Shown piece after piece: positions 12,926 to 22,360 of a stretch of DNA of 64,000 nt. This stretch comes from Brassica napus (lineage: Eukaryota > Streptophyta > Magnoliopsida > Brassicales > Brassicaceae): the NCBI RefSeq assembly GCF_020379485.1, contig NW_026015087.1:1-64000 (forward strand), read 5' to 3'. Position 1 is the first letter of the stretch. Every line of letters begins with the position of its first letter. Both the position numbers and the translations under genes were made by a program. The notes under the pieces were generated by a model, which was not told where the DNA came from, did not search any database, and worked only from the letters and a program-made list of their open reading frames with translations.

Positions 12926-12960
12926 GTACGGATGGTACGGACCTGTACGGATCCGTACGG
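12926..12960 (+). promoter_or_regulatory. Phased GTACGG array in R2 LTR
   Basis: Four GTACGG hexamers begin at 12926, 12935, 12945 and 12955, spaced 9-10 bp. The last is part of the palindrome TCCGTACGGA. GTAC is the core bound by SBP/SPL transcription factors in plants, so a regulatory role is plausible but inferred. The copy in the 3' LTR is at 16149-16183. Confidence 0.5.
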
Positions 12961-13463
12961 ACCGAGACAACCCGAGGAAACACAACTTGGCCATTTGAGA
13001 TGTTTTGAGATTGTGCAAAGTCCGGGACAAGATGTGCAAGCTTAGGGCGTGATCAGAACATGTCAAGGAGGCTTTGTGCAATCTTAGGGTGTTGGGAGAA
13101 GGCCCTGTCGTTTGGAAATCAAGAAGGCATCAAGAAGGCATCAAGAAGATGCTTTGTGGAGGCAAAAACCATGGGAGCTTCCTGTGTGTGATTGGCTAGT
13201 TCTGGTCTTGGACAGGCTGTCTCTGCTGTAAAGAGAAGGAGCCACGACCATGAACCTGGACAATGCATGGAAGATTAGGGGAGCCTAAGAAGCCAATCAC
13301 AAGCAGAGCCAGCTTGCCTTGGTTTGAATTAAAGTGAACAGCCAACCTTATCCTCACAACTCTTCAGATATTACAAGAAGACCATCTCATCTACACCATC
13401 CATTCACTCAAGTTAATATTATCCATTAGATTTAGGTTTCAGATTGTGTAAACCTATTGAGCT

Positions 13464-13471
13464 TATAAATA
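13464..13471 (+). promoter_or_regulatory. TATA box of R2 LTR
   Basis: TATAAATA about 280 bp before the LTR end, with pyrimidine-rich sequence downstream. The same box in the 3' LTR is at 16687-16694. The transcription start is not determined. Confidence 0.55.
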
Positions 13472-13744
13472 AGCATTAAATGGCGATTTGGAGCTTTAAG
13501 GGAGTTTGGGGATTTCCCCTCTCCACTTCATAATGAAATGTGTTCTTGAATCAGATTCTCTTTAATCTCTCTCCTCCCTTTCTTATACTCTTAATCTCTC
13601 AAAGTCTCTTGTTTCTGATTTAAGTAAACACATAACACTCTTATAAACTCTCTCTCTAAAATCACCTAAACAAACTCTAACTTCTCAGCTTGCTCCATTG
13701 GAGCTTATACACACACACAACCTGAGATCTCTGAAAATCTCATA

Positions 13745-13760
13745 TGGTATCAGAGCCAGG
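13745..13760 (+). other. R2 primer binding site (tRNA-iMet)
   Basis: TGGTATCAGAGCCAGG starts immediately after the 5' LTR, a 16-base match to the plant initiator tRNA complement. Confidence 0.92.
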
Positions 13761-15369
13761 TTCATGTGAACTTGGTTCTTTCTTCCGCTGAAGCTTCAAG
13801 CTCTCCCCATGTCGTTTGAAGCAAGAAGAAGCTGTCTGTTCTATCCGGCTGTTCAACACCTCAAGAGGCAGGCGTGTTCATCCTGGAGTCCAGAAGCTGT
13901 CTGCTGCTGTTCCTCATCATCCCATGTCGCCCTTGAAGAAAGAAGATCCAAGGAAACAAAGGCAATGGAGCGGATTAGCTACCCTCTCTAACAAAGCCAG
14001 TTCCGGGTTCTTGCTATTCAAAGTCCAAGAAGAAGTTTCTCAAGAAGAAAGCTTGCTGCTTGTACTGGTGTGGCGTGTACAACATGGAGAAAGGTGGAGC
14101 TAAGACATGGTGGTTCAAAAGGAAAGGTCCATGGAAGATGGAGGCGTTGGAGTGCACACTAACAACTCAGAATCTGTCCAATGGAATCAAGGATCTATAC
14201 AAAGGTCCTTGGCTGTAAGAAAGTTCTTTCCTTTTGTATAAAGCTTGAGTATATTGACAGGTTGTGTTGTGATTGAAAACTTGTGGATGTTTAAAGATTG
14301 CTAGATATGAAATGTTTAGAATCTGTCCCAAGATACTAGAGAGTTGTGAATGGTGATTGAGAGTTGAAAAGCTTGCCTCGGTTCTATAATGATTGTATAG
14401 GATACTAGATGAGTCTGATCCTGTTTACTTTCATTGATTGAAACCGAGTAGTATAATAAAGCTTAGAGTGTTGTTGCTGCCTTAGGTTGATGCACTTGGA
14501 TTCAAGTCTAAGATGCAGTTAAGGCAGAAGTTAAAATGCCTAAGTAACTTGTATTGAATCTGTTTAGATCTTGCATATACTTAGGGAGATTGCTTGCAAA
14601 GATTAGAACTGGAATATGTCTTGTGTAATCTGTTGCAATGCTTGTGATATTGGTGATCAACCTTGATGATGTTTCAAGGATTGATACCAATACCTTTGTG
14701 TCTTATCTTTGCTGGAGTTTGAGTGGTGTTTCAGGTTCACAAGAAGTGTTCTTTGCTCACCATCCATCCAAGTAGAAGAGGAAGACTTTGCCATTGTTAA
14801 AGCAATGGAGAAAGGCTTGTGTGTATGGCCGGTTAAGATAGCGCAGCTAGTGATAGTGATGTGCTCCTGGTTCATGAAGACACACATGTAAAGGTCATCA
14901 CCTAAGTCTTGGGGAGACTGATGACCTGAAGGCATTGGAGCTGAAGGCAAAGGCAGATCGGTTGGCTTAAGCGCAGCTGTAGGCAGTGATGCGCTCCCGG
15001 TTTGAAGTCTCATTGAGGCTCACTTCAAGCTTGCACCTATACTGAGTCAAGCTTGAGGTGGGGATTCAAGTGAGCTACCAGAAGATCCTCTAAGCTCAAT
15101 GACCTGGTTCCTCAAGGCCATTGCAAGCTGATCATGTGTAGATGCAGCCGAAGTAGAGTGAAGAAGAAAGCAACTCAATGAGCTTCTAATGAGAAGTACT
15201 TGGAGAGTAAGCTGAGGTATCTCCTCAGTGCAATGGTGGTTAAGTGGGGAAGTAAGCATCAAGTCTGAAGAAGATGGAGGTGTTCCCACAAGGTTGTTCA
15301 TGAAGCTTAGTATGCGCTCACCTTCAAGCTTGGACCTTCCCTATACTCGGTCTCAAGCTTGAGGGGGAG
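13761..15369 (+). other. R2 interior, unrecognised sequence ending in an internal PPT
   Basis: About 1.6 kb without a credible long reading frame; the longest open stretches are about 60-118 codons with no recognisable motif. Two diverged copies of a segment containing AGCGCAGCT...GCTCC lie near 14830-14870 and 14970-15010. At 15025-15059 there is a degenerate hairpin plus tract (CAAGCTTGAGGTGGGG). At 15324-15369 a second hairpin is followed by a perfect tract, GAGGGGGAG (15361-15369). These look like tails of other Copia elements fused into R2. The source of the remaining DNA is unknown. Confidence 0.6.
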
Positions 15370-15537
15370 TGTTAGTGAGCTTGTGTGATGAAAGGAGAAG
15401 CTGTTAAGCTTGGCAAGTGAGGACTCAAGTGGCGAAATGAAGAGACCACTCCTCACCATCTTAAACAAGGGAGTAAACCTGAACTTATCTCTTTAAATAT
15501 ATATACATGATAGGTTTATCTCTTGAGGACTGATACA
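15370..15537 (+). repeat. Truncated foreign LTR inside R2
   Basis: Directly after the internal tract at 15361-15369 the sequence reads TGTTAGTGAGC, as an LTR start would. An A/T-rich TATA-like stretch (TTTAAATATATATACATG) lies near 15500. It does not match the R2 LTR. I read it as the first ~170 bp of another family's LTR captured by template switching or deletion. The right border is approximate. The next ~270 bp hold an open stretch of unknown nature (from about 15539). Confidence 0.5.
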
Positions 15538-15812
15538 CTTGTGGAATGTTGTATCAGGTACTTGGATACTCAATGAGCAGGAGCTAGGCGTGTCTTACCT
15601 GATGGAGATGGCAAGAAGCCACGAGAGAAGGGAAGACTCAGGCCGGTCCAAAGAAGAGTTCCAAGAAGTGTTGGTGGTGTGCAATGAACTGATGATCAAC
15701 ATTGCATCACGAGAAGAGGCCATGATCCAGAGTCTTTGTGTCCCTTACATTGCTGGTAAGGCACAAAGACTCACTGGCCAATCCCTAGGCCTTGGAGGCT
15801 TTACTCTTTTTC

Positions 15813-15924
15813 CCTCATCAAGGTTTTGTCCCAAAGGGTTTTCCTTGGTGAGGTTTTTAATGAGGAAGTTCTTCAAGGTTCCAAGCTTGACTTAGGATCA
15901 GCTAAAGTCAAGCTTGAGGGGGAG
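15813..15924 (+). other. R2 terminal tail: stem-loop, hairpin and PPT
   Basis: Stem CCTCATCAAGG (15813-15823) pairs with CCTTGGTGAGG (15843-15853), with one G-U pair, around a TTTTGTCCCAAAGGGTTTT loop. Downstream are an AAGCTT-containing inverted repeat and the functional polypurine tract GAGGGGGAG (15916-15924). R2 keeps this module although it has lost all coding capacity, which suggests that the module acts in cis. Confidence 0.75.
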
Positions 15925-16967
15925 TGTTGACTTGAAGAAAAGAAATGGAGTGGTGAAGTGTTGAGTTGAGATTGAGTCTTGAGCAAGAATAGGGCAAGAC
16001 CTCCGGAGATTGTCTATGAAGACTTTAGGAGTGTCTGAAGGTGTCCAGAAGTGCTCATATGGCTGTGCAAAGATAGGGCCAAGTCCAGGAGGGACTTAGA
16101 AGTGTGTTTGGGAGCAAATGGGCAAGTGTGCATACTTAGGGCGAGGCAGTACGGATGGTACGGACCTGTACGGATCCGTACGGACCGAGACAACCCGAGG
16201 AAACACAACTTGGCCATTTGAGATGTTTTGAGATTGTGCAAAGTCCGGGACAAGATGTGCAAGCTTAGGGCGTGATCAGAACATGTCAAGGAGGCTTTGT
16301 GCAATCTTAGGGTGTTGGGAGAAGGCCCTGGTCGTTTGGAATCAAGAAGGCATCAAGAAGATGCTTTGTGGAGGCAAACAACCAATGGGAGCTTCCTTGT
16401 GTGTGATTGGCTAGTTCTGGTCTTGGACAGGCTGTCTCTTGCTGTAAAGAGAAGGGAGCCACGACCATGAACCTGGACAGATGCATGGGAAGATTAGGAG
16501 AGCCTAAGGAGAGCCAATCACAAGCAAGGAGCCAGCTTGCCTTGGTTTGAATTAAAGTGAACAGCCAACCTTATCCTCACAACTCTTCAGATATTACAAG
16601 AAGACCATCTCATCTACACCATCCATTCACTCAAGTTAATATTATCCATTAGATTTAGGTTTCAGATTGTGTAAACCTATTGAGCTTATAAATAAGCATG
16701 TAAATGGCGATTTGGAGCTTTAAGGGAGTTTGGGGGATTTCCCCTCTCCACTTCATAATGAAATGTGTTCTTGAATCAGATTCTCTTTAATCTCTCCCTT
16801 TCTTATACTCTTAATCTCTCAAAGTCTCTTGTTTCTGATTTAAGTAAACACATAAACACTCTTATAAACTCTCTCTCTAAAATCACCTAAAACAAACTCT
16901 AATCTTCTCAGCTTGCTCCATTGGAGCTTATACACACACACAACCTGAGATCTCTGAAAATCTCATA
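15925..16967 (+). repeat. R2 3' LTR
   Basis: Starts TGTTGACTTGAAG and ends TCTCATA, then the TSD copy CTATT and satellite resume. The GTACGG array is at 16149-16183. Confidence 0.92.
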
Positions 16968-18132
16968 CTATTCCCAACTAGGAAACTGGAATCACCTGAT
17001 TTGAAAGTGGGATAACTTCTTCATCCCAACTCCTATTAGATTTATTCAACTTCCTGGTGATTCTCCACCACTTTATGTATCCAAATCAAGCTTCTCACAA
17101 AGTGATTCATCCTGGTTTGATTTGAACGACGATGAAGCTGTGCTATTCCCAAACTGGGAAACTGGAATCACCTGATTTGAAAGTGGGATAACTTCTTCAT
17201 CCCAACTCCTATGAGATTTATTTAACTTCCTGGTGATTCTCCACCACTTTATGTATCCAAATCAAGCTTCTCACAAAGTGATTCATCCTGGTTTGATTGG
17301 AACAACAATGAAGCTCTGCTATTCCCAAACTGGGAAACTGGAATCACCTGATTTGAAAGTGGGATAACTTCTTCATGTCAACTCCTATGAGATTTATTAA
17401 ACTTCCTGGTGATTCTCCACCACTTTATGTATCCAAATCAAGCTTCTTACAAAGAGATTCATCCTGGTTTGATTGGAACGACAAAGAAGCTGTGCTATTC
17501 CCAAACTGGGAATTTGGAATCACCTTATTTGAAAGTAGGATAACTTCTTCATCCCAACTCCTATGAGATTTATTCAACTTCCTGGTCATTCTCCACCACT
17601 TTATGTATCCAAATCAAGCTTCTCACAAAGTGATTCATCCTGGTTTGATTGGAACGACGAAGAAGCTGTGCTATTCCCAAACTGGAAACTGGAATCACCT
17701 GATTTGAAATTGGGATAACTTCTTCATCCCAACTCCTATGAGATTTATTCAACTTCCTGGTGATTCTCCACCACTTTATGTATCCAAATCAACCTTCTCA
17801 CAAAGTGATTCATCCTGGTTTGATTGGAAGGACAAAGAAGCTGTCCTATTCCCAAACTGGGAAACTGGAATCACCTGATTTGAAAGTGGGATAACTTCTT
17901 TTCGCCAACTCCTACGAGATTTATTCAACTTCCTGGTGATTCTCCACCACTTTATGTATCCAAATCAAGCTTCTCACAAAGTGATTCATCCTGTGTTTGA
18001 TTGGAACGACGATGAAGCTGTGCTATTCCAAACTGGGAAACTGGAATCACCTGATTTGAAAGTGGGATAACTTCTTCATCCCAACTCCTATGAGATTTAT
18101 TCTACTTCCTGGTGATTCTACACACACTTAAT
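16968..18132. repeat. 176-bp satellite array between R2 and R3
   Basis: About 6.6 monomers in the same orientation and phase as the main array. They carry more substitutions than the units at 6000-12000, for example CTACGAGATTT and GGAACAACAATG. The array ends at TTAAT (18128-18132), the left TSD of R3. Confidence 0.92.
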
Positions 18133-18614
18133 TATACACTTTTGTGTATAAGCATGATTCAACCAATCAGGGATAATCAGATGAAAAGATTAAAGAGATT
18201 AAGAGATTCTAGTGAGAGAATAAAGAGAGAGAGACTCAAAACTCCATTAATTAATAACTGATGAGGTTTACAAGTATTAATAGAGAGAGCAACAAGGAAA
18301 TTCGAAATGGGTAAGCATGTGTAGTCAAAGGACAGGCTGGAACTCCTTTTGAATCACTTGGCTGTGCTTTCTCACATGCTTGCACTAGTATAAAGGTAAC
18401 TTCTCCTTTCCAGCATCATACAGGCTGTCAAAGTGATCCCTTATCCTTCCTTAACCTCCCTTATCCTCTTGGTCGAGTTTCCTCTCTTCTCTTCACTAAG
18501 TTACCTTCTCATCCCATCAGATAACTTCCCCAAGTAGTTACTGTGGTTAAAATAAAGTTACCACAGTAAAACTCTAAAGTTACTGTCTCAGCCTCCTTGG
18601 TCTTCATCTCAATA
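18133..18614 (-). repeat. R3 3' LTR
   Basis: Minus-strand LTR, TATTGAGATG...GTGTATA. The terminal 18 bp (18133-18150) form a palindrome with 7-bp arms TATACAC/GTGTATA and a TTTT loop. It differs from the 5' LTR by a few single-base indels. Confidence 0.93.
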
Positions 18615-18724
18615 CTCCCCCTCAAGCTTGACCATGTAGAACAAGTCAAGCTTGGAAACCATGAAGACCTCCCTCGTTAAAAACCTCACCAAGTAAAACC
18701 CATTGGGATAAAACCTTGATGAGG
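18615..18724 (-). other. R3 PPT, hairpin and conserved tail stem-loop
   Basis: On the minus strand the tract GAGGGGGAG (18615-18623) precedes the 3' LTR. Upstream is the AAGCTTGAC inverted repeat. Further upstream is the conserved stem-loop with arms at 18684-18693 and 18715-18724. Confidence 0.85.
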
Positions 18725-18756
18725 GAAAAAGAGTGGAGACTCCATGGTTAAGGGGC

Positions 18757-21700
18757 TCAGCTCCTAGGAGTCAGATCAATGAGTCCAAGCCTTGACAGTA
18801 TGGACTCCATTGTCTTCAATCTCGCTGCCTTAGTAAACACATCTGCAAGCTGATCTTCACTTCTTGTATAGCATGGCAGAATCACTCCTAAGATGATCAT
18901 CTGCCTCACCTTATGACAATCCACCTCTATGTGCTTTGTTCTCTCATGAAACACTGAATTGGAGGCAATGTGGATAGCTGCTTGATTGTCACAATGCATT
19001 GTCATAGGTGTGGCCTGCTCGATCTCCAAGTGCTTCAAGATCCCCTTGATCCACACCAACTCATTTGTAAGCTTCAACATGGCTCTATACTCAGCTTCAG
19101 CACTTGAACAGGAGATGACCTTCTGCTTCTTACTCTTCCAAGTAACCAGATTCCCTCCAATGAATGTACAATACCCAGTAGTTGATCTCCTGTCCACTCT
19201 ATCTCCTGCCCAATCAGCATCACAATACCCAACCACTTCTGTACTGCCATTGCAACCCATCCAAACTCCTTGTCCATGTGAGCCACTCAAATACCTCAGT
19301 ATCCTATCAACCATCTTCCAGTGATGTACCTTTGGCGCCTGCATATGTTGGCTCACTTGATTCACAGCAAAGCATATATCAGGTCTGGTGATAGTCAAGT
19401 AGATCAGCTTACCCACCATCCTCCTATACAGCTTAGCATCCTCAAACAACTGGTTCTCTTCAACCTCCCCCTCACGCAAGACCTTATACCCTTCCTCAAG
19501 AGGTGTCTTAGCTATCTTCCCTCCAAGCACATCAGTCTCCTTCAGCATATCCATAGTATACTTCCTTTGAGACATAAACAAACCCTCCTTAGATCTGCAT
19601 ATCTCAATCCCCAAAAAATACTTCATCTCTCCCAAGTCTTTAATATCAAACACAGACTTGAGAAACTCTTTGGTGGCTTTAATCCCAGCCTTATCACTCC
19701 CTGTGATAATCAAATCATCCACATACACCAAAATCACTATGATCCCTGATGGTCCAACCAGTGTGAAGAGTGTATGATCTAGTTCAGACTTCCTGAACCC
19801 TCTCCCATTGAGAGTTGTACTAAGCTTTCTGTACCAAGCTCTAGGAGACTGCTTCAGCCCATATATAGCCTTCTTCAATCTCAAAACATTCCCTGGCTTT
19901 ACTAGATGCTCAAGACCAGGAGGTGGATGCATGTATACTTCATCTTCAAGTTCACCTTGCAAGAAAGCATTCTTCACATCCATTTGCCACAAATCCCACT
20001 CCAAGTTTGTTGCAATAGATAACACAATTCGAATTGTGTGAAGCTTGGCCACTGGTGCAAAAGTATCAATGTAATCTTCCCCATAAGTCTGTGTAAATCC
20101 TCTTGCAACCAGCCTAGTCTTGCGCCTATATATCTCCCCATTTGCAAGGTACTTGATGGTGAAGATCCATCTGCTTGAAACTGCCTTCTTCCCTTTAGGT
20201 AACTCACTCTCATACCAAGTATCATTCCTGATCATTGCATCCCTTTCATCTCCTACTGAATCTCTCCAAACCTTGTGCTTCATAGCTTCTTCATAAGATC
20301 TTGGTATCTCATTCTCATCCAAGTTACACATAAACACCATGTGCTCTTCTGGAAACTCTGCAAAGGAACACACGGCTTGAGAGGGATGCTCCACAGCCTG
20401 GGCATTGTAGTACACTCTCGTGTTTACCCAGTTGGAAGGATCCCTCCTTATCCTTGTGCTCCTCCGCAAGGTCTCAACCTGTTCTTCAGCCTGAACATTC
20501 TCTTGTGCTTCCTCTCTTAAACCAGTAGGTTCTCCCTGCTCATTTCCACCTGACTGAGCTTCACTCTCTACTTCCTGTGTCTCCTCCTGATCATGCTGAC
20601 CTGAATCCTCTTGGTTATGCTCCTGCTCCCCTGTTTCAGATCCATTCCCCCTCTCATGATCAAGAGGGGTTGTTCCTCCAGCTTCTCCAGCTTGATTAGA
20701 AGGTCCGGTTCTTCCTGGTTCCTGATCTTGGGATAATCCTATCCCTAGCCTCTCCAACAACACTCTCAATGTTGTTGCCTTCTCTGATGGAGCTCGGGAC
20801 AGATCCTCTAGGTCTTCCCATTTCTTCTCCTCATAATACCCTTTAGACTCAACAAACTTCACTTCTCTAGATACCATAACCCTCCTAGTTATTGGATCAT
20901 AACATTTGTAGCCTTTCTGAGTGATTGAGTACCCAATGAACATAGCTTTAGTACTCTTTGCTTCTAGCTTGTTCCTTCTTTCTCCGGGAATCATCACATA
21001 ACATAAGCACCCAAAGACTCTCAAATGATCAATGTGTGGCTTGGCCTTGTTCAATACTTCAAAGGGAGACAGTTTCTTCAAGACACGGGTTGGCACTCTA
21101 TTGATGAGATAGCAAGCAGTCTGAACAGCATCACTCCAAAACCTCTTAGGGACATTCATGTGGAACATGATTGATCTCGCAACCTCCATCAAATGTCTGT
21201 TTTTCCTCTCAGCCACCCCATTTTGTTGTGGTGTGTAAGGACAGCTAGTTTGTTGCACAATCCCATGCTTTGCAAGATGACTCTTGAAAGCATTGCTAGT
21301 GTATTCTCCTCCATTATCAGACCTCAGAATCCTCACAGTGGCATTGTACTGATTAGTAACATATGCTTGGAAGTTCATGAAGGCTTCTAGGACTCTGTCT
21401 TTGGAGGGAATCATGGTGATCCATGTATACTTGGACTTCTCATCAATGAAAGTCACAAAGTACTTATGGCTGTCTCTAGACATACAGGGAGCTGTCCACA
21501 CGTCTGAATGCACCAGATCAAAGCAATTCTCATATCTGGTTTCTGATGTTGGGAAGACAGTCCTACAGTGCTTTCCAAGTATACAAGCTTCACACTCCAA
21601 GTGATTGAACGCCATACTTGGTAGAATCAGTTCAATTGCCTTGGCATGAGGATGTCCCAGCCTTGCATGCCATGTGAGATTATCACACCTATCCGTTGTG

Positions 21701-22068
21701 CTGCTTAAACACACAGACTCCACAGGACTAGGCGCCTCAGTTGTTTGGAGATGATAGAGCTGATGCTTGCTGTCTCCTCTGCCAATAACCCTTCCAGTCT
21801 TCAAATCCTGGAACTCAACTTCATTTGGTCTGAAAACCACTTGACAATCCAGATCAACTGTAGCCTTCTTAACTGAGATTAGATTGGATGTAAACTGAGG
21901 TAGGTAGAAGGCAGTGGAGTTCTTCTCAAACAGCTTGAGGTTTCCCACTCCTTCTATTGGGATCCTGGTACCATTGGCTATCATGACACTCCCTGTTGCT
22001 GCTTTAACCTCACTGATTAGTCTCTTGTCACTGATCATGTGGTGTGTTGCTCCAGAGTCAATGATGAT
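18757..22068 (-). CDS. R3 Gag-Pol, protease to RNase H part
   Basis: The 3' part of the R3 polyprotein gene, cut from its 5' part (26778-27647) by R4. Removing R4 and one GGGTT copy gives a 1393-codon frame with no stop, the same length as intact R9. It encodes the end of the protease region (THHMISD just after the break), integrase (HARLGHPH...CEACILGKHC zinc site, HSDVW, SDNGGEY, GVAERKN), RT (WQMDVKNAFLQGELEDE, YVDDLIITG) and RNase H (CDADWAGD). It differs from R9 at few residues, for example Tyr for Asp in the RT region after LANGEI. As it stands it has no start and cannot make the full protein. Confidence 0.9.
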   Translation of the reverse strand: MIIDSGATHHMISDKRLISEVKAATGSVMIANGTRIPIEGVGNLKLFEKNSTAFYLPQFTSNLISVKKATVDLDCQVVFRPNEVEFQDLKTGRVIGRGDSKHQLYHLQTTEAPSPVESVCLSSTTDRCDNLTWHARLGHPHAKAIELILPSMAFNHLECEACILGKHCRTVFPTSETRYENCFDLVHSDVWTAPCMSRDSHKYFVTFIDEKSKYTWITMIPSKDRVLEAFMNFQAYVTNQYNATVRILRSDNGGEYTSNAFKSHLAKHGIVQQTSCPYTPQQNGVAERKNRHLMEVARSIMFHMNVPKRFWSDAVQTACYLINRVPTRVLKKLSPFEVLNKAKPHIDHLRVFGCLCYVMIPGERRNKLEAKSTKAMFIGYSITQKGYKCYDPITRRVMVSREVKFVESKGYYEEKKWEDLEDLSRAPSEKATTLRVLLERLGIGLSQDQEPGRTGPSNQAGEAGGTTPLDHERGNGSETGEQEHNQEDSGQHDQEETQEVESEAQSGGNEQGEPTGLREEAQENVQAEEQVETLRRSTRIRRDPSNWVNTRVYYNAQAVEHPSQAVCSFAEFPEEHMVFMCNLDENEIPRSYEEAMKHKVWRDSVGDERDAMIRNDTWYESELPKGKKAVSSRWIFTIKYLANGEIYRRKTRLVARGFTQTYGEDYIDTFAPVAKLHTIRIVLSIATNLEWDLWQMDVKNAFLQGELEDEVYMHPPPGLEHLVKPGNVLRLKKAIYGLKQSPRAWYRKLSTTLNGRGFRKSELDHTLFTLVGPSGIIVILVYVDDLIITGSDKAGIKATKEFLKSVFDIKDLGEMKYFLGIEICRSKEGLFMSQRKYTMDMLKETDVLGGKIAKTPLEEGYKVLREGEVEENQLFEDAKLYRRMVGKLIYLTITRPDICFAVNQVSQHMQAPKVHHWKMVDRILRYLSGSHGQGVWMGCNGSTEVVGYCDADWAGDRVDRRSTTGYCTFIGGNLVTWKSKKQKVISCSSAEAEYRAMLKLTNELVWIKGILKHLEIEQATPMTMHCDNQAAIHIASNSVFHERTKHIEVDCHKVRQMIILGVILPCYTRSEDQLADVFTKAARLKTMESILSRLGLIDLTPRS

Positions 22069-22073
22069 GGGTT

Positions 22074-22360
22074 TATAGAATCACAAAGCAATATAGAAAC
22101 TCAAAGCAATAATAAGAAGTCCTTCTCTTATTCAATCAATCAAGCAACAATTCAATCAAGCTCTCTAAGAATCACTCAACGCACACCCACATTATTATCA
22201 TCGTTTATCAATATATAGAGAGCTTCTATTTCCTAATCCTATTAGTTAACATATCTAGAAGACTTCCTAAATACATTATACTTTCCAATTCCTCAACATG
22301 ATAGGATTAGGCAAATAGCTTGTTTCTTAAGTTTCCTTTTTCTTCAAGCTTAACTCAACA
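22074..22360 (-). repeat. R4 3' LTR
   Basis: 287 bp, TGTTGAGTTAAGC...GATTCTATA on the minus strand. Contains TATATA at about 22212-22217. Identical by eye to 26491-26777. Confidence 0.94.

Larger units (their letters stand above)
12703..13744 (+). repeat. R2 5' LTR
   Basis: Starts TGTTGACTTAAG and ends TCTCATA before the primer site. Contains a phased GTACGG array (12926-12960) and a TATA box. A short direct repeat (ATCAAGAAGGC) near 13120 has one more copy here than in the 3' LTR. Confidence 0.92.
12703..16967 (+). mobile_element. R2: mosaic non-autonomous LTR retrotransposon
   Basis: Element of 4265 bp with long LTRs (1042 and 1043 bp), TSD CTATT (12698-12702 and 16968-16972), primer site and polypurine tract, but only 2.2 kb of internal DNA with no recognisable Gag, protease, integrase, RT or RNase H. 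It must have been mobilised by another element. The interior has three tail or polypurine modules instead of one, so it looks like a recombinant. LTR ends are TG...TA. The LTRs differ by several indels, so it is moderately old. Confidence 0.9.

Noticed and set aside
12791..13081. A 96-codon antisense frame present in both R2 LTRs
   Set aside because: It is duplicated only because the LTR is. It shows no recognisable domain and contains the antisense of the GTACGG array.
13809..14103. Possible captured gene in the R2 interior
   Set aside because: Two overlapping frames of 60-95 codons show no family motif and lack a clear coding bias. Kept only as an open question.
15539..15895. 118-codon frame before the R2 PPT
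   Set aside because: Its last third is simply the conserved tail stem-loop read in one frame, and the first part matches nothing I recognise.
18986..21604. Many 60-140 codon plus-strand frames opposite R3 pol (and equivalents in R6, R7, R9 and R10)
   Set aside because: They are antisense shadows of the polyprotein gene and recur only because the elements are related.
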